Source of the DNA: Enterobacter sp. RIT418
Lineage (GTDB): Bacteria; Pseudomonadota; Gammaproteobacteria; Enterobacterales; Enterobacteriaceae
NCBI RefSeq assembly: GCF_003057745.1
Contig: NZ_QBJD02000009.1
Span: forward strand, 124,001-188,000
Direction: 5' to 3'
DNA length: 64,000 nt
The notes beneath the pieces are model-generated. The model searched no databases and was not told the DNA's origin. It worked only from the letters and a program-made list of their open reading frames with translations. This document shows, in pieces, positions 17,777 through 26,273 of the stretch. Made by a program: the position numbers and the translations under genes. Numbering within the stretch: position 1 is the first letter of the stretch; every line of letters begins with the position of its first letter.

Positions 17777-17799
17777 ATTAATTCGTATCGCAAATTAAA
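17777..17799. promoter_or_regulatory. NagC operator next to nagE
   Basis: ATTAATTCGTATCGCAAATTAAA has the NagC form: T/A-rich left arm, central TCGTATCGC and A-rich right arm. It lies about 115 bp upstream of nagE. In E. coli NagC bridges this site and one by nagB into a repression loop. Confidence 0.65.
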
Positions 17800-17810
17800 C
17801 ACCCTTTTTT

Positions 17811-17826
17811 TGTGAGTTTTGTCACC
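17811..17826. promoter_or_regulatory. CRP site in the nagE-nagB divergent region
   Basis: TGTGA-N6-TCACC matches the CRP consensus at 9 of 10 positions. It lies between the two NagC-like operators, as in the E. coli nag regulon. Confidence 0.75.
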
Positions 17827-17871
17827 AAATATCGTTATTAACCCTCCCTTTCACTGGCTAACAGCGAAAAC

Positions 17872-17894
17872 TTATTTTATCATTCAAAAAATCA
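17872..17894. promoter_or_regulatory. NagC operator next to nagB
   Basis: TTATTTTATCATTCAAAAAA fits the NagC pattern and resembles the E. coli nagB operator. Its centre is about 95 bp from the nagE-side operator, close to nine helical turns, which suits DNA looping. Confidence 0.55.
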
Positions 17895-17990
17895 AGACGG
17901 ATTGATCCAGCCTGAAAGGTTCCAGGTTACGCTTAGTTCAGGTTCCGATGCCATCCGCCCACTTTTCTACTTTAACTCTTGAGGTGAACA

Positions 17991-18791
17991 ATGAGACTGA
18001 TTCCCCTGGCAACAGCTGAACAAGTTGGTAAATGGGCCGCTCGCCATATCGTTAACCGTATCAATGCATTCAAACCTACCGCCGACCGTCCTTTCGTACT
18101 GGGTCTCCCAACCGGCGGCACCCCGCTGACCGCGTATAAAGCTCTGGTCGAAATGCACAAAGCGGGCCAGGTCAGCTTTAAGCACGTTGTGACCTTCAAC
18201 ATGGACGAGTACGTAGGCTTACCGAAGGAACATCCGGAGAGCTACCATAGCTTCATGCACCGTAATTTCTTTGATCACGTTGATATTCCAGCTGAAAACA
18301 TCAACCTGTTGAACGGAAATGCGCCAGATATTGACGCAGAATGCCGTCAGTATGAAGAAAAAATCCGTTCTTACGGTAAAATCCACCTGTTTATGGGCGG
18401 CGTAGGTAACGATGGTCATATTGCGTTTAACGAACCAGCCTCTTCCCTGGCTTCACGCACCCGCATCAAAACGCTGACTCACGACACGCGCGTAGCGAAC
18501 TCCCGCTTCTTTGACGGCGACGTCAATCAGGTGCCTAAGTACGCCCTGACCGTTGGCGTGGGTACGCTGCTGGATGCCGAAGAAGTCATGATTCTGGTGC
18601 TGGGCAGCGTGAAAGCACAGGCGCTTCAGGCTGCCGTTGAAGGGAACGTGAACCACATGTGGACCATCAGCTGCCTGCAGCTGCATCCAAAAGCCGTTGT
18701 CGTGTGCGATGAACCGTCAACGATGGAGCTGAAAGTGAAAACGCTGAAGTACTTCAACGAGCTGGAAGCAGAGAACATCAAAGGTCTGTAA
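17991..18791 (+). CDS. nagB: Glucosamine-6-phosphate deaminase NagB
   Basis: NagB converts glucosamine-6-phosphate to fructose-6-phosphate and ammonia, the last step of amino-sugar breakdown. It has 266 residues, the E. coli length; the E. coli enzyme is a hexamer activated allosterically by GlcNAc-6-P. The phosphate/turn motif GLPTGGTPL is followed by NMDEYVGL with the catalytic Asp and [17 protein letters not shown] with the catalytic His. The ATG follows TTGAGGTG. It is the first gene of nagBACD and ends at a hairpin before nagA that may reduce downstream transcript. Confidence 0.98.
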   Translation: MRLIPLATAEQVGKWAARHIVNRINAFKPTADRPFVLGLPTGGTPLTAYKALVEMHKAGQVSFKHVVTFNMDEYVGLPKEHPESYHSFMHRNFFDHVDIPAENINLLNGNAPDIDAECRQYEEKIRSYGKIHLFMGGVGNDGHIAFNEPASSLASRTRIKTLTHDTRVANSRFFDGDVNQVPKYALTVGVGTLLDAEEVMILVLGSVKAQALQAAVEGNVNHMWTISCLQLHPKAVVVCDEPSTMELKVKTLKYFNELEAENIKGL

Positions 18792-18798
18792 TTGAATA

Positions 18799-18832
18799 AC
18801 CGCCTCTCCTTTCAGAGGCGGTCGCATTTTTT
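18799..18832 (+). terminator. Intercistronic hairpin between nagB and nagA
   Basis: ACCGCCTCT and AGAGGCGGT pair perfectly around CCTTTC and are followed by GCATTTTTT. Since nagA continues the operon, it probably acts as a partial terminator or an mRNA-stabilising stem. Confidence 0.65.
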
Positions 18833-18847
18833 AAACCGGGGGTCGTT

Positions 18848-19996
18848 ATGTACGCTTTAACCCACGGTCGGATTTATACCGGCCATGAAATTCTGGATGA
18901 CCATGCGATAGTTGTCGCAAATGGCCTGATTGAACGAGTTTGTCCGCTGGCCGAGCTGCCGCCGGACGTTGAGCAGCGCTCACTCAATGGAGCAGTGATT
19001 GCCCCCGGTTTCATCGACGTACAGCTTAACGGCTGCGGCGGCGTGCAGTTTAACGACACCGCCGACGCGGTGACCGTTGAAACGCTGGAAATCATGCAAA
19101 AAGCCAACGAGAAATCGGGCTGCACCAGCTATCTGCCAACCCTGATTACCAGCAGCGATGACCTGATGAAACAGGGTATCCGCGTAATGCGCGACTATCT
19201 GGCGAAACATCCAAATCAGGCGCTGGGCCTTCACCTCGAAGGACCATGGCTTAACATGGTCAAAAAAGGCACCCATAACCCGAGCTACGTGCGTAAACCG
19301 GACGCCGAGCTGGTTGACTTCATGTGCGCGAATGCTGACGTCATCACCAAAGTGACGCTGGCGCCTGAAATGACAGGTACTGAGGTCATCCGTAAACTGG
19401 CTGATGCCGGAATTGTCGTTTCCGCAGGCCATTCGAACGCCACGCAGAAAGAAGCGAAAGCAGGCTTCCGCGCAGGGATTACCTTTGCCACGCACCTCTA
19501 CAACGCGATGCCTTACATCACCGGACGCGAGCCGGGCCTCGTGGGCGCCATTCTGGACGAGCCGGACGTCTACTGCGGCATCATCGCGGACGGTCTGCAC
19601 GTTGATTACACCAACATCCGTAACGCCAAGCGCCTGAAAGGCGACAAGCTTTGTCTGGTAACGGATGCCACCGCACCGGCAGGGGCAAATATTGACCAGT
19701 TCATTTTTGCTGGTAAAACAATATACTACCGTAATGGACTGTGTGTGGACGAGAACGGAACCCTGAGCGGTTCTGCCCTGACGATGATCGAAGGGGTACG
19801 CAACCTGGTCGAACAGTGCGGCATCGCGCTTGATGAAGTGCTGCGTATGGCAACGCTTTACCCGGCGCGCGCGATCGGCGTGGATAAACAGCTGGGCGGT
19901 ATTGCCCCCGGTATGGTTGCAAACCTGACGGCGTTCACACACGATTATAAAATTATTAAGACCATCGTTAATGGTAACGAGGTCGTCACTGAGTAA
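18848..19996 (+). CDS. nagA: N-acetylglucosamine-6-phosphate deacetylase NagA
   Basis: NagA removes the acetyl group from GlcNAc-6-P, giving glucosamine-6-P for NagB and lowering the NagC inducer. It has 382 residues and is an amidohydrolase-superfamily TIM barrel. The metal Glu is in HLEGPWLN, metal histidines are in SAGHSNATQ and ATHLYNAM, and the catalytic Asp is in VTDATAPAG. There is no signal peptide. It follows nagB by 56 bp and is 8 bp from nagC, so it is part of nagBACD. Confidence 0.97.
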   Translation: MYALTHGRIYTGHEILDDHAIVVANGLIERVCPLAELPPDVEQRSLNGAVIAPGFIDVQLNGCGGVQFNDTADAVTVETLEIMQKANEKSGCTSYLPTLITSSDDLMKQGIRVMRDYLAKHPNQALGLHLEGPWLNMVKKGTHNPSYVRKPDAELVDFMCANADVITKVTLAPEMTGTEVIRKLADAGIVVSAGHSNATQKEAKAGFRAGITFATHLYNAMPYITGREPGLVGAILDEPDVYCGIIADGLHVDYTNIRNAKRLKGDKLCLVTDATAPAGANIDQFIFAGKTIYYRNGLCVDENGTLSGSALTMIEGVRNLVEQCGIALDEVLRMATLYPARAIGVDKQLGGIAPGMVANLTAFTHDYKIIKTIVNGNEVVTE

Positions 19997-20004
19997 GTAA
20001 AAGT

Positions 20005-21225
20005 ATGACACCAGGCGGACAAGCTCAAATTGGTAATGTTGACCTCGTAAAACAACTCAACAGCGCGGCCGTTTATCGCCTGATTGACCAGCACGGACCA
20101 ATCTCGCGGATTCAGATAGCCGAACAAAGCCAGCTTGCTCCCGCCAGCGTGACAAAAATTACCCGTCAGCTTATTGAGCGCGGCCTGATCAAAGAAGTCG
20201 ATCAGCAGGCCTCCACCGGAGGCCGTCGCGCTATCTCTATTGTCACCGAAACCCGCAATTTCCAGGCCATCGGCGTGCGTCTAGGCCGCTACGACACCAC
20301 GCTTACCCTGTACGATCTGAGCAGCAAAGCCATCGCCGAGGAGCATTATCCGCTGCCGGAGCGCACGCAGGAGACGCTGGAACACGCGCTGCTGAAAACC
20401 ATCGCCCTTTTCATCGAAAGCTGCCAGCGCAAGATCCGCGAACTGATCGCCATCTCGGTGATTCTGCCGGGCCTGGTCGATCCTGAAAGCGGCGTAATCC
20501 GGTATATGCCCCACATCCAGGTTGAAAACTGGGGCCTGGTTGACGCCCTGGAAAAACGTTTTAGCGTGACCTGTTTCGTCGGCCACGATATTCGCTCTCT
20601 GGCGCTGGCCGAGCACTACTTTGGTGCGAGCCACGACTGCGAAGACTCCATTCTGGTGCGCGTTCATCGCGGCACCGGCGCGGGGATCATCTCCAATGGC
20701 CGAATTTTCATTGGCCGCAACGGCAATGTCGGTGAGATTGGCCATATCCAGGTGGAGCCGCTAGGCGAGCGCTGCCACTGCGGAAACTTTGGCTGCCTGG
20801 AAACCATTGCCGCCAACGCCGCTATCGAGCAGCGCGTGCGCCATCTGCTGGAACAGGGCTACCAAAGCCGCATCACGCTCGACGACTGTAAGATCGGTCC
20901 TATCTGCAAAGCGGCGAATAAAGGCGACCCGCTGGCCTGCGAGGTGATTGAGCAGGTTGGGCGCCATCTGGGTAAAACTATCGCTATCGCCATTAACCTG
21001 TTTAACCCGCAAAAAGTGGTTATCGCAGGCGAAATTGTGGAAGCGGAAAAAGTATTACTTCCCGCCATCGAGGGCTGCATCAATACCCAGGCGCTGAAAG
21101 CGTTTCGCCAGAACTTACCGGTGGTGCGCTCTACGCTGGATCACCGTTCAGCGATTGGGGCATTCGCGCTGGTTAAACGCGCCATGCTTAACGGCAGCCT
21201 GCTGCAACATTTGCTGGAATCCTGA
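20005..21225 (+). CDS. nagC: ROK-family transcriptional regulator NagC
   Basis: NagC represses nag genes and chiP and activates glmUS in E. coli; GlcNAc-6-P releases it from DNA. It has 406 residues. An N-terminal winged helix (GPISRIQIAEQSQLAPASVTK) is followed by a ROK sugar-kinase-like domain with the zinc motif CHCGNFGCLE and the GTGAG nucleotide-like loop. The gene begins 8 bp after nagA. Candidate binding sites are present at 17777, 17872 and 13535 in this window, linking it to nagE/nagB and chiP. Confidence 0.97.
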   Translation: MTPGGQAQIGNVDLVKQLNSAAVYRLIDQHGPISRIQIAEQSQLAPASVTKITRQLIERGLIKEVDQQASTGGRRAISIVTETRNFQAIGVRLGRYDTTLTLYDLSSKAIAEEHYPLPERTQETLEHALLKTIALFIESCQRKIRELIAISVILPGLVDPESGVIRYMPHIQVENWGLVDALEKRFSVTCFVGHDIRSLALAEHYFGASHDCEDSILVRVHRGTGAGIISNGRIFIGRNGNVGEIGHIQVEPLGERCHCGNFGCLETIAANAAIEQRVRHLLEQGYQSRITLDDCKIGPICKAANKGDPLACEVIEQVGRHLGKTIAIAINLFNPQKVVIAGEIVEAEKVLLPAIEGCINTQALKAFRQNLPVVRSTLDHRSAIGAFALVKRAMLNGSLLQHLLES

Positions 21226-21270
21226 TCGGGACTTATAGTAACGCCTTCTTTTTTTGATGTCGGAATGTCC

Positions 21271-22023
21271 ATGACCATTAAGAACGTAATTTGTGATATC
21301 GACGGCGTGCTGATGCACGACAACGTTGCCGTGCCGGGTGCTGCGGAGTTTCTTCACCGCATCATCGACAAAGGAATGCCACTGGTTCTGCTCACGAACT
21401 ACCCTTCCCAGACTGGTCAGGATCTGGCAAACCGCTTTGCAACTGCAGGGGTGAACGTTCCTGACAGCGTGTTTTACACCTCGGCCATGGCGACGGCGGA
21501 TTTTCTCAAGCGTCAGGAAGGAAAAAAGGCTTACGTGGTGGGTGAAGGCGCGCTGATCCATGAGCTGTACAAAGCCGGTTTTACCATCACCGACGTCAAC
21601 CCGGACTTTGTCATCGTAGGCGAAACGCGATCCTACAACTGGGAAATGATGCATAAAGCCTCTTTCTTCGTTGCCAACGGCGCGCGGTTTATCGCCACCA
21701 ACCCGGACACCCACGGACGCGGCTTTTACCCCGCCTGCGGCGCGCTGTGCGCGGGCATTGAAAAAATCTCCGGACGTAAACCGTTTTACGTCGGCAAGCC
21801 AAGCCCGTGGATCATTCGCGCTGCGCTGAATAAAATGCAGGCGCATTCTGAAGATACCGTTATCGTAGGCGATAACCTGCGCACCGACATTCTGGCCGGG
21901 TTCCAGGCCGGTCTTGAGACGATCCTGGTGTTGTCCGGCGTTTCAACGATCGACGACATCGACAGCATGCCGTTCCGGCCGAGCTGGATTTACCCCTCCG
22001 TCGAGGAAATTGACGTTATCTGA
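21271..22023 (+). CDS. nagD: HAD-superfamily UMP phosphatase NagD
   Basis: NagD is a HAD-family ribonucleotide monophosphatase with preference for UMP in E. coli; its link to amino sugars is only genomic. It has 250 residues. Motif I is CDIDGVLMHD, motif II Thr lies in LLTNYPS, the lysine motif is YVGKPSPW, and motif III/IV is GDNLRTDI. Two ATG codons lie close together (21265, 21271); the second has better spacing from GGAA and gives the E. coli length. It is the last gene of nagBACD, followed by a clear terminator. Confidence 0.95.
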   Translation: MTIKNVICDIDGVLMHDNVAVPGAAEFLHRIIDKGMPLVLLTNYPSQTGQDLANRFATAGVNVPDSVFYTSAMATADFLKRQEGKKAYVVGEGALIHELYKAGFTITDVNPDFVIVGETRSYNWEMMHKASFFVANGARFIATNPDTHGRGFYPACGALCAGIEKISGRKPFYVGKPSPWIIRAALNKMQAHSEDTVIVGDNLRTDILAGFQAGLETILVLSGVSTIDDIDSMPFRPSWIYPSVEEIDVI

Positions 22024-22029
22024 TTCCAG

Positions 22030-22053
22030 ACCGCGCCTTAGGGCGCGGTTTTT
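22030..22053 (+). terminator. Rho-independent terminator of nagBACD
   Basis: CCGCGCC and GGCGCGG pair around TTAG, followed by a run of T. It lies 7 bases after the nagD stop. Confidence 0.9.
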
Positions 22054-22273
22054 CATTTTAGCGCACCTGAAACACCTTCATATTTAATAGAACACCCCAT
22101 TCATTGAATAATCATCAATAAAAGCGCTGTTTGCATACTCTTTTTTCAACATTCCACAATCACAATTGCACTATTTGCGTTTCGCACCGTAAAACCCTTG
22201 CGCGCCCTCCCCCTTTTGCGGCATTTTCATAAGCAAGCAACATCACAACGCATCAGCATTAACGGAGAAGGTT

Positions 22274-23938
22274 ATGTGTTCTATTTTTGGCGTACTGGAT
22301 ATTAAAACTGACGCAGGCGAACTGCGAAAAAAGGCCCTGGAATTATCTCGCCTGATGCGCCACCGCGGTCCGGACTGGTCCGGCGTGTACGCCAGCGATA
22401 AGGCCATTCTGGCTCACGAGCGTTTGTCCATTGTTGACGTCAACGCCGGCGCACAGCCGCTGTACAACGAGAAAAAAACCCACGCGCTGGCGGTGAACGG
22501 TGAAATTTACAACCATCAGGCCCTGCGCGCCGAGTATGGCGATCGCTACGCGTTCCAGACCGGTTCCGACTGCGAAGTTATCCTGGCGCTCTATCAGGAA
22601 AAAGGCCCGGAGTTTCTTGACGACCTGCAGGGCATGTTCGCCTTTGCCCTGTACGACAGCGAAAAGGATGCCTACCTGATTGGCCGCGACCACATTGGTA
22701 TCATCCCGCTGTATATGGGCCACGACGAGCACGGCAACTTCTACGTGGCGTCAGAAATGAAAGCCCTGGTGCCGGTTTGCCGCACCATTAAAGAGTTCCC
22801 GGCAGGCAGCTACCTGTGGAGCAAAGACGGCGAGATCCGTCCGTATTATCAGCGCGACTGGTTTGATTATGACGCGGTAAAAGACAACGTTACCGACAAG
22901 GCCGGGCTGCGCCAGGCGCTGGAAGAATCCGTAAAAAGCCACCTGATGTCAGACGTGCCCTACGGCGTGCTGCTCTCCGGCGGCCTGGACTCCTCCGTGA
23001 TCTCCGCCATCACCAAGAAATTCGCCGCGCGCCGCGTGGAAGATCAGGAGCGCTCGGAAGCCTGGTGGCCGCAGCTGCACTCCTTTGCCGTTGGCCTGGA
23101 AGGCGCGCCTGACCTGAAAGCCGCGCAGGAAGTGGCAAACCACCTCGGTACCGTGCACCACGAAATTCACTTTACCGTGCAGGAAGGTCTGGATGCGATC
23201 CGCGATGTGATCTACCACATTGAAACCTATGACGTTACGACGATTCGCGCTTCTACCCCAATGTATCTGATGTCTCGTAAAATCAAGGCGATGGGCATCA
23301 AGATGGTCCTCTCCGGAGAAGGCTCCGATGAGGTGTTTGGCGGCTACCTGTATTTCCATAAAGCGCCTAACGCCAAAGAGCTGCACGAGGAGACCGTGCG
23401 TAAGCTGCAGGCGCTGCACATGTTCGACTGCGCGCGCGCCAACAAAGCGATGTCCGCCTGGGGCGTCGAAGCCCGCGTGCCGTTCCTGGATAAAAAATTC
23501 CTCGACGTCGCGATGCGTATCAACCCGCAGGATAAGATGTGTGGCAACGGCAAAATGGAAAAACATATCCTGCGTGAATGCTTTGAATCCTATCTGCCGG
23601 CAAGCGTGGCGTGGCGTCAGAAGGAACAGTTCTCCGACGGCGTAGGCTACAGCTGGATTGACACCCTGAAAGAGGTGGCCGCTAAGCACGTTTCCGATCG
23701 GCAGCTGGAAACCGCGAGCTTCCGCTTCCCGTACAACACGCCGGGCTCGAAAGAAGCGTATCTGTACCGCGAGATCTTCGAAGAGCTGTTCCCGCTTCCA
23801 AGCGCGGCCGAGTGCGTGCCGGGCGGCCCGTCCGTTGCCTGCTCCTCGGCGAAAGCGATTGAATGGGATGAATCGTTCAAATCCATGAACGATCCGTCAG
23901 GCCGCGCGGTTGGCGTGCACCAGTCAGCCTATAAATAA
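22274..23938 (+). CDS. asnB: Asparagine synthetase B (glutamine-hydrolysing)
   Basis: AsnB makes asparagine from aspartate, ATP and glutamine nitrogen. It has 554 residues after the ATG, as in E. coli. The amidotransferase nucleophile Cys2 directly follows Met1 (MCSIFGVLD), with RHRGPDWSG and NGEIYNH completing the class II glutaminase site. The synthetase domain has the pyrophosphate loop LLSGGLDSSV and the LSGEGSDEVFGGYLYF segment. The 250 bp upstream are AT-rich and hold no gene I can support. A terminator follows directly, before the tRNA operon. Confidence 0.98.
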   Translation: MCSIFGVLDIKTDAGELRKKALELSRLMRHRGPDWSGVYASDKAILAHERLSIVDVNAGAQPLYNEKKTHALAVNGEIYNHQALRAEYGDRYAFQTGSDCEVILALYQEKGPEFLDDLQGMFAFALYDSEKDAYLIGRDHIGIIPLYMGHDEHGNFYVASEMKALVPVCRTIKEFPAGSYLWSKDGEIRPYYQRDWFDYDAVKDNVTDKAGLRQALEESVKSHLMSDVPYGVLLSGGLDSSVISAITKKFAARRVEDQERSEAWWPQLHSFAVGLEGAPDLKAAQEVANHLGTVHHEIHFTVQEGLDAIRDVIYHIETYDVTTIRASTPMYLMSRKIKAMGIKMVLSGEGSDEVFGGYLYFHKAPNAKELHEETVRKLQALHMFDCARANKAMSAWGVEARVPFLDKKFLDVAMRINPQDKMCGNGKMEKHILRECFESYLPASVAWRQKEQFSDGVGYSWIDTLKEVAAKHVSDRQLETASFRFPYNTPGSKEAYLYREIFEELFPLPSAAECVPGGPSVACSSAKAIEWDESFKSMNDPSGRAVGVHQSAYK

Positions 23939-23951
23939 TCGTTACGCTGTT

Positions 23952-23977
23952 AAAAGACCCTGCGGGGTCTTTTTTTT
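23952..23977 (+). terminator. Rho-independent terminator after asnB
   Basis: AAAAGACCC and GGGTCTTTT pair around TGCG, followed by a long T run. Confidence 0.92.
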
Positions 23978-24091
23978 GTCTTTTTTGCATGGACAAAATC
24001 GATTAATAACCAATAATTGCCGAATATTCGGCCACGCTGTTCGCAACCTAACCAAACAGTCACATTCCGGCTATTTTCGATGAAAAAGGTA

Positions 24092-24120
24092 TTGACGCTG
24101 CAAGGGTCTATACGCATAAT
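24092..24120 (+). promoter_or_regulatory. Promoter of the tRNA operon
   Basis: TTGACG and CATAAT are separated by exactly 17 bases, followed by a GC-rich discriminator (GCGCCCCGC). That is the typical form of a strong, stringently controlled stable-RNA promoter. The first tRNA starts 40 bases downstream. Confidence 0.85.
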
Positions 24121-24159
24121 GCGCCCCGCAACGCCGATAAGGTAACGCGAAAAAAAGAT

Positions 24160-24236
24160 GGCTACGTAGCTCAGCTGGTTAGAGCACATCACTCATAATG
24201 ATGGGGTCACAGGTTCGAATCCCGTCGTAGCCACCA
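24160..24236 (+). tRNA. metT: tRNA-Met (CAU), elongator
   Basis: A 77-nt gene with encoded CCA. It has full cloverleaf sequence, the D-loop AGCTCAGCTGGTTAGAGC, anticodon CAT at 24194-24196 and TTCGAAT in the T loop. It is the same as the copy at 24554. It is the first of seven tRNAs; the Met-Leu-Gln-Gln-Met-Gln-Gln order equals E. coli metT-leuW-glnUW-metU-glnVX. The G1-C72 pair is an elongator feature. Confidence 0.96.
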
Positions 24237-24244
24237 TCTTTTTT

Positions 24245-24329
24245 GCGGGAGTGGCGAAATTGGTAGACGCACCAGATTTAGGTTCTGGCGCCGCAAGGTG
24301 TGCGAGTTCAAGTCTCGCCTCCCGCACCA
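24245..24329 (+). tRNA. leuW: tRNA-Leu (UAG)
   Basis: An 85-nt gene with encoded CCA and a long variable arm, as expected for class II tRNA-Leu. The anticodon is TAG at 24279-24281, held by the stem CCAGA/TCTGG. It reads CUN codons. Confidence 0.96.
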
Positions 24330-24352
24330 TTTCCAGATAAGCGTTGCACGGA

Positions 24353-24427
24353 TGGGGTATCGCCAAGCGGTAAGGCACCGGTTTTTGATACCGGCATTCC
24401 CTGGTTCGAATCCAGGTACCCCAGCCA
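24353..24427 (+). tRNA. glnU: tRNA-Gln (UUG), first copy
   Basis: A 75-nt gene ending in CCA. The anticodon TTG is at 24385-24387 in the loop TTTTGAT, closed by CCGGT/ACCGG. It is identical to the next gene, a tandem duplication. Confidence 0.96.
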
Positions 24428-24460
24428 TATTTCTTCGATTTTGCGGTTCTCCGCGGTTAT

Positions 24461-24535
24461 TGGGGTATCGCCAAGCGGTAAGGCACCGGTTTTTGATACC
24501 GGCATTCCCTGGTTCGAATCCAGGTACCCCAGCCA
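24461..24535 (+). tRNA. glnW: tRNA-Gln (UUG), second copy
   Basis: A 75-nt gene ending in CCA, with sequence identical to the gene at 24353 and anticodon TTG at 24493-24495. The spacers differ from each other, so only the gene body is repeated. Confidence 0.96.
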
Positions 24536-24553
24536 TCGAAGAAAAGCAGTACT

Positions 24554-24630
24554 GGCTACGTAGCTCAGCTGGTTAGAGCACATCACTCATAATGATGGGG
24601 TCACAGGTTCGAATCCCGTCGTAGCCACCA
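24554..24630 (+). tRNA. metU: tRNA-Met (CAU), elongator, second copy
   Basis: A 77-nt gene with encoded CCA, identical to the copy at 24160, with anticodon CAT at 24588-24590. Confidence 0.96.
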
Positions 24631-24670
24631 AATTAAGATTGTCGATTTATCGGGAATCAAAATAAATTGT

Positions 24671-24745
24671 TGGGGTATCGCCAAGCGGTAAGGCACCGGA
24701 TTCTGATTCCGGCATTCCGAGGTTCGAATCCTCGTACCCCAGCCA
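24671..24745 (+). tRNA. glnV: tRNA-Gln (CUG), first copy
   Basis: A 75-nt gene ending in CCA. The anticodon CTG is at 24703-24705 in TTCTGAT, closed by CCGGA/TCCGG. The T stem differs from the UUG isoacceptors (CGAGG/CCTCG). Confidence 0.96.
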
Positions 24746-24781
24746 ATTTAAAAAGTCGTTAAGCAGTTTGTTTAACGCAAT

Positions 24782-24856
24782 TGGGGTGTCGCCAAGCGGT
24801 AAGGCTCTGGTTTCTGATACCAGCATTCCGGGGTTCGAATCCCTGCACCCCAGCCA
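24782..24856 (+). tRNA. glnX: tRNA-Gln (CUG), second copy
   Basis: A 75-nt gene ending in CCA, anticodon CTG at 24814-24816. It differs from the gene at 24671 in the acceptor (TGGGGTG with CACCCCA), anticodon stem (CTGGT/ACCAG) and T stem. The two CUG genes have therefore diverged, whereas the two UUG genes are identical. Confidence 0.96.
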
Positions 24857-24870
24857 CTTAAAACAAAATA

Positions 24871-24897
24871 GCCCGCTCTGCGGGCTTTTTTGTTTTT
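24871..24897 (+). terminator. Rho-independent terminator of the tRNA operon
   Basis: GCCCG and CGGGC pair around CTCTG, followed by TTTTTTGTTTTT, 14 bases after the last tRNA. Confidence 0.9.
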
Positions 24898-24910
24898 GTT
24901 GTCAGTACCG

Positions 24911-24956
24911 TGCGGCCTGATGCCCTCACCTGGCCCTCTCCCACAGGGAGAGGGAA
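24911..24956 (+). repeat. CCCTCTCCC palindromic repeat, copy 2
   Basis: TGCGGCCTGATGCCCTCACC is followed by CCCTCTCCC, CACA and GGGAGAGGG. The first 20 bases are the same as in the copy at 36546. It lies in the convergent gap between the tRNA terminator and ubiF. Confidence 0.8.
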
Positions 24957-24962
24957 AAAAGA

Positions 24963-26138
24963 TTAGAGTCCGAGTGCGTATTTCAGCGCCTGGCGCTTCA
25001 GGCCACCGGCGCGTTCCGCTGCCATCAATCCAATGTTACGAAGAATGCGCACTGGCGCTAAGTCATTGCTGAATCCCGCGTAGAACAAATCCATCCCCGA
25101 CTGCATAATAAAGTTATCCGCCATGCGCCGCGTCTGGTAGCGCTTCAGTACCCGATGGCTGGCCCAGGATTCAGCATGCGCACGCGCGTTGCCCAGCACC
25201 TCCAGCAGCGCATCGACGTCGCGATAGCCCAGGTTCACACCCTGCCCCGCCAGCGGGTGGATCGTGTGCGCCGCATCGCCCACCAGCACCAGCCCCTCGC
25301 GGGCGTACTGCAAAGCGTGGCGGCGCGTGAGCGGGAATGCGCCAGCCGCAACAGGCGTCACGTTGCCCAGCCGGCTTGGAAAGTGCCGTTGGATTTCATC
25401 CTGCAGCTGAGCCAAAGAAAGCCCCTGCAGCTGACGAATGCGCGCCGGCTTGTCATACCACACCAGCGACGCCCAATTATCGAACAGCGGTAAAAAGGCG
25501 TGCGGTCCGTTCGGCGTAAAGTGCTGCCAGGTGCTTTCGCCGGGCGCATTCTCGCACTGAACGGTGATCAGCATGCAGGACTGATGATATTGCCACGCAT
25601 GCACGCCAATCCCCGCCATCTGCCTGACCTGCGAGTTAGCCCCGTCCGCCCCCACCACCAGCTTGACGGCAAGCTCGTCGCCGTTATCCAGCGCCAGCAG
25701 ATAGCCGCCATCGTGTTGATGCAATGCGTTTAACGTAGCGGGAACGCGCAGCGTCACCTTCGGATGCGCTTCGAGCGCCTGCCGGAGCGCCAGCTGGAGA
25801 ACGCTGTTCTCAACCATATAGCCCAGGCGCGGGAGCTTCAGCTCGGCAGCGTCAAACGCGACGTGGGCCGTTTCCCACTCCCACGTTTCAAGGCGGCTGT
25901 AGGGATGCGCGCGCATCGCCAGCACGGCCTCCCAGACGCCAAGCCCGCGCAGCAGATCGACAGAGGATGCGCCGATCGCCGAAATCCGCACGTCCGGTTT
26001 CGCCGCTGCATCGAAAGCCGGTGGCAACGCCTTCTCAATTACCGTTACCTCAAATCCCTGCTGCGCCAGCCCCAGCGCCAGCGCGCCGCCGACCATACCG
26101 CCGCCGACAACGGCAACTTCGGAGTGTTGGAGTGTCAT
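24963..26138 (-). CDS. ubiF: Ubiquinone hydroxylase UbiF
   Basis: This FAD-dependent monooxygenase carries out the C6 hydroxylation in ubiquinone synthesis (2-octaprenyl-3-methyl-6-methoxy-benzoquinol hydroxylase). It has 391 residues. The N-terminal dinucleotide fold is [17 protein letters not shown] with Glu at the end of the second strand (VTVIEKA). The middle motif [13 protein letters not shown] and the [18 protein letters not shown] flavin-ribityl motif are complete. It diverges from miaB across a 135-bp gap. The C terminus ends KYALGL. Confidence 0.96.
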   Translation of the reverse strand: MTLQHSEVAVVGGGMVGGALALGLAQQGFEVTVIEKALPPAFDAAAKPDVRISAIGASSVDLLRGLGVWEAVLAMRAHPYSRLETWEWETAHVAFDAAELKLPRLGYMVENSVLQLALRQALEAHPKVTLRVPATLNALHQHDGGYLLALDNGDELAVKLVVGADGANSQVRQMAGIGVHAWQYHQSCMLITVQCENAPGESTWQHFTPNGPHAFLPLFDNWASLVWYDKPARIRQLQGLSLAQLQDEIQRHFPSRLGNVTPVAAGAFPLTRRHALQYAREGLVLVGDAAHTIHPLAGQGVNLGYRDVDALLEVLGNARAHAESWASHRVLKRYQTRRMADNFIMQSGMDLFYAGFSNDLAPVRILRNIGLMAAERAGGLKRQALKYALGL

Positions 26139-26273
26139 GGTCTTTTTTCCTTATTGGAGAATCCCTTGAGTTTACCGGATTTTTACGGCCTTGAGGTTGA
26201 CAACCTTCATACTGGTCACAACCCCACCAAAGCATTACAATACGCGGCTTGCAATCCTGAGCTGAGCAAGTCG

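Noticed and set aside
24193-24586. Open frames and repeated units in the tRNA cluster, possible CRISPR-like array
   Set aside because: The repeats are complete tRNA genes with CCA ends and cloverleaf folds; spacers are short and irregular, and no cas genes are near.
25764-26273. 170-codon N-terminal extension of miaB
   Set aside because: It overlaps ubiF on the other strand and has no counterpart in MiaB proteins; the ATG at 26274 gives the family length.
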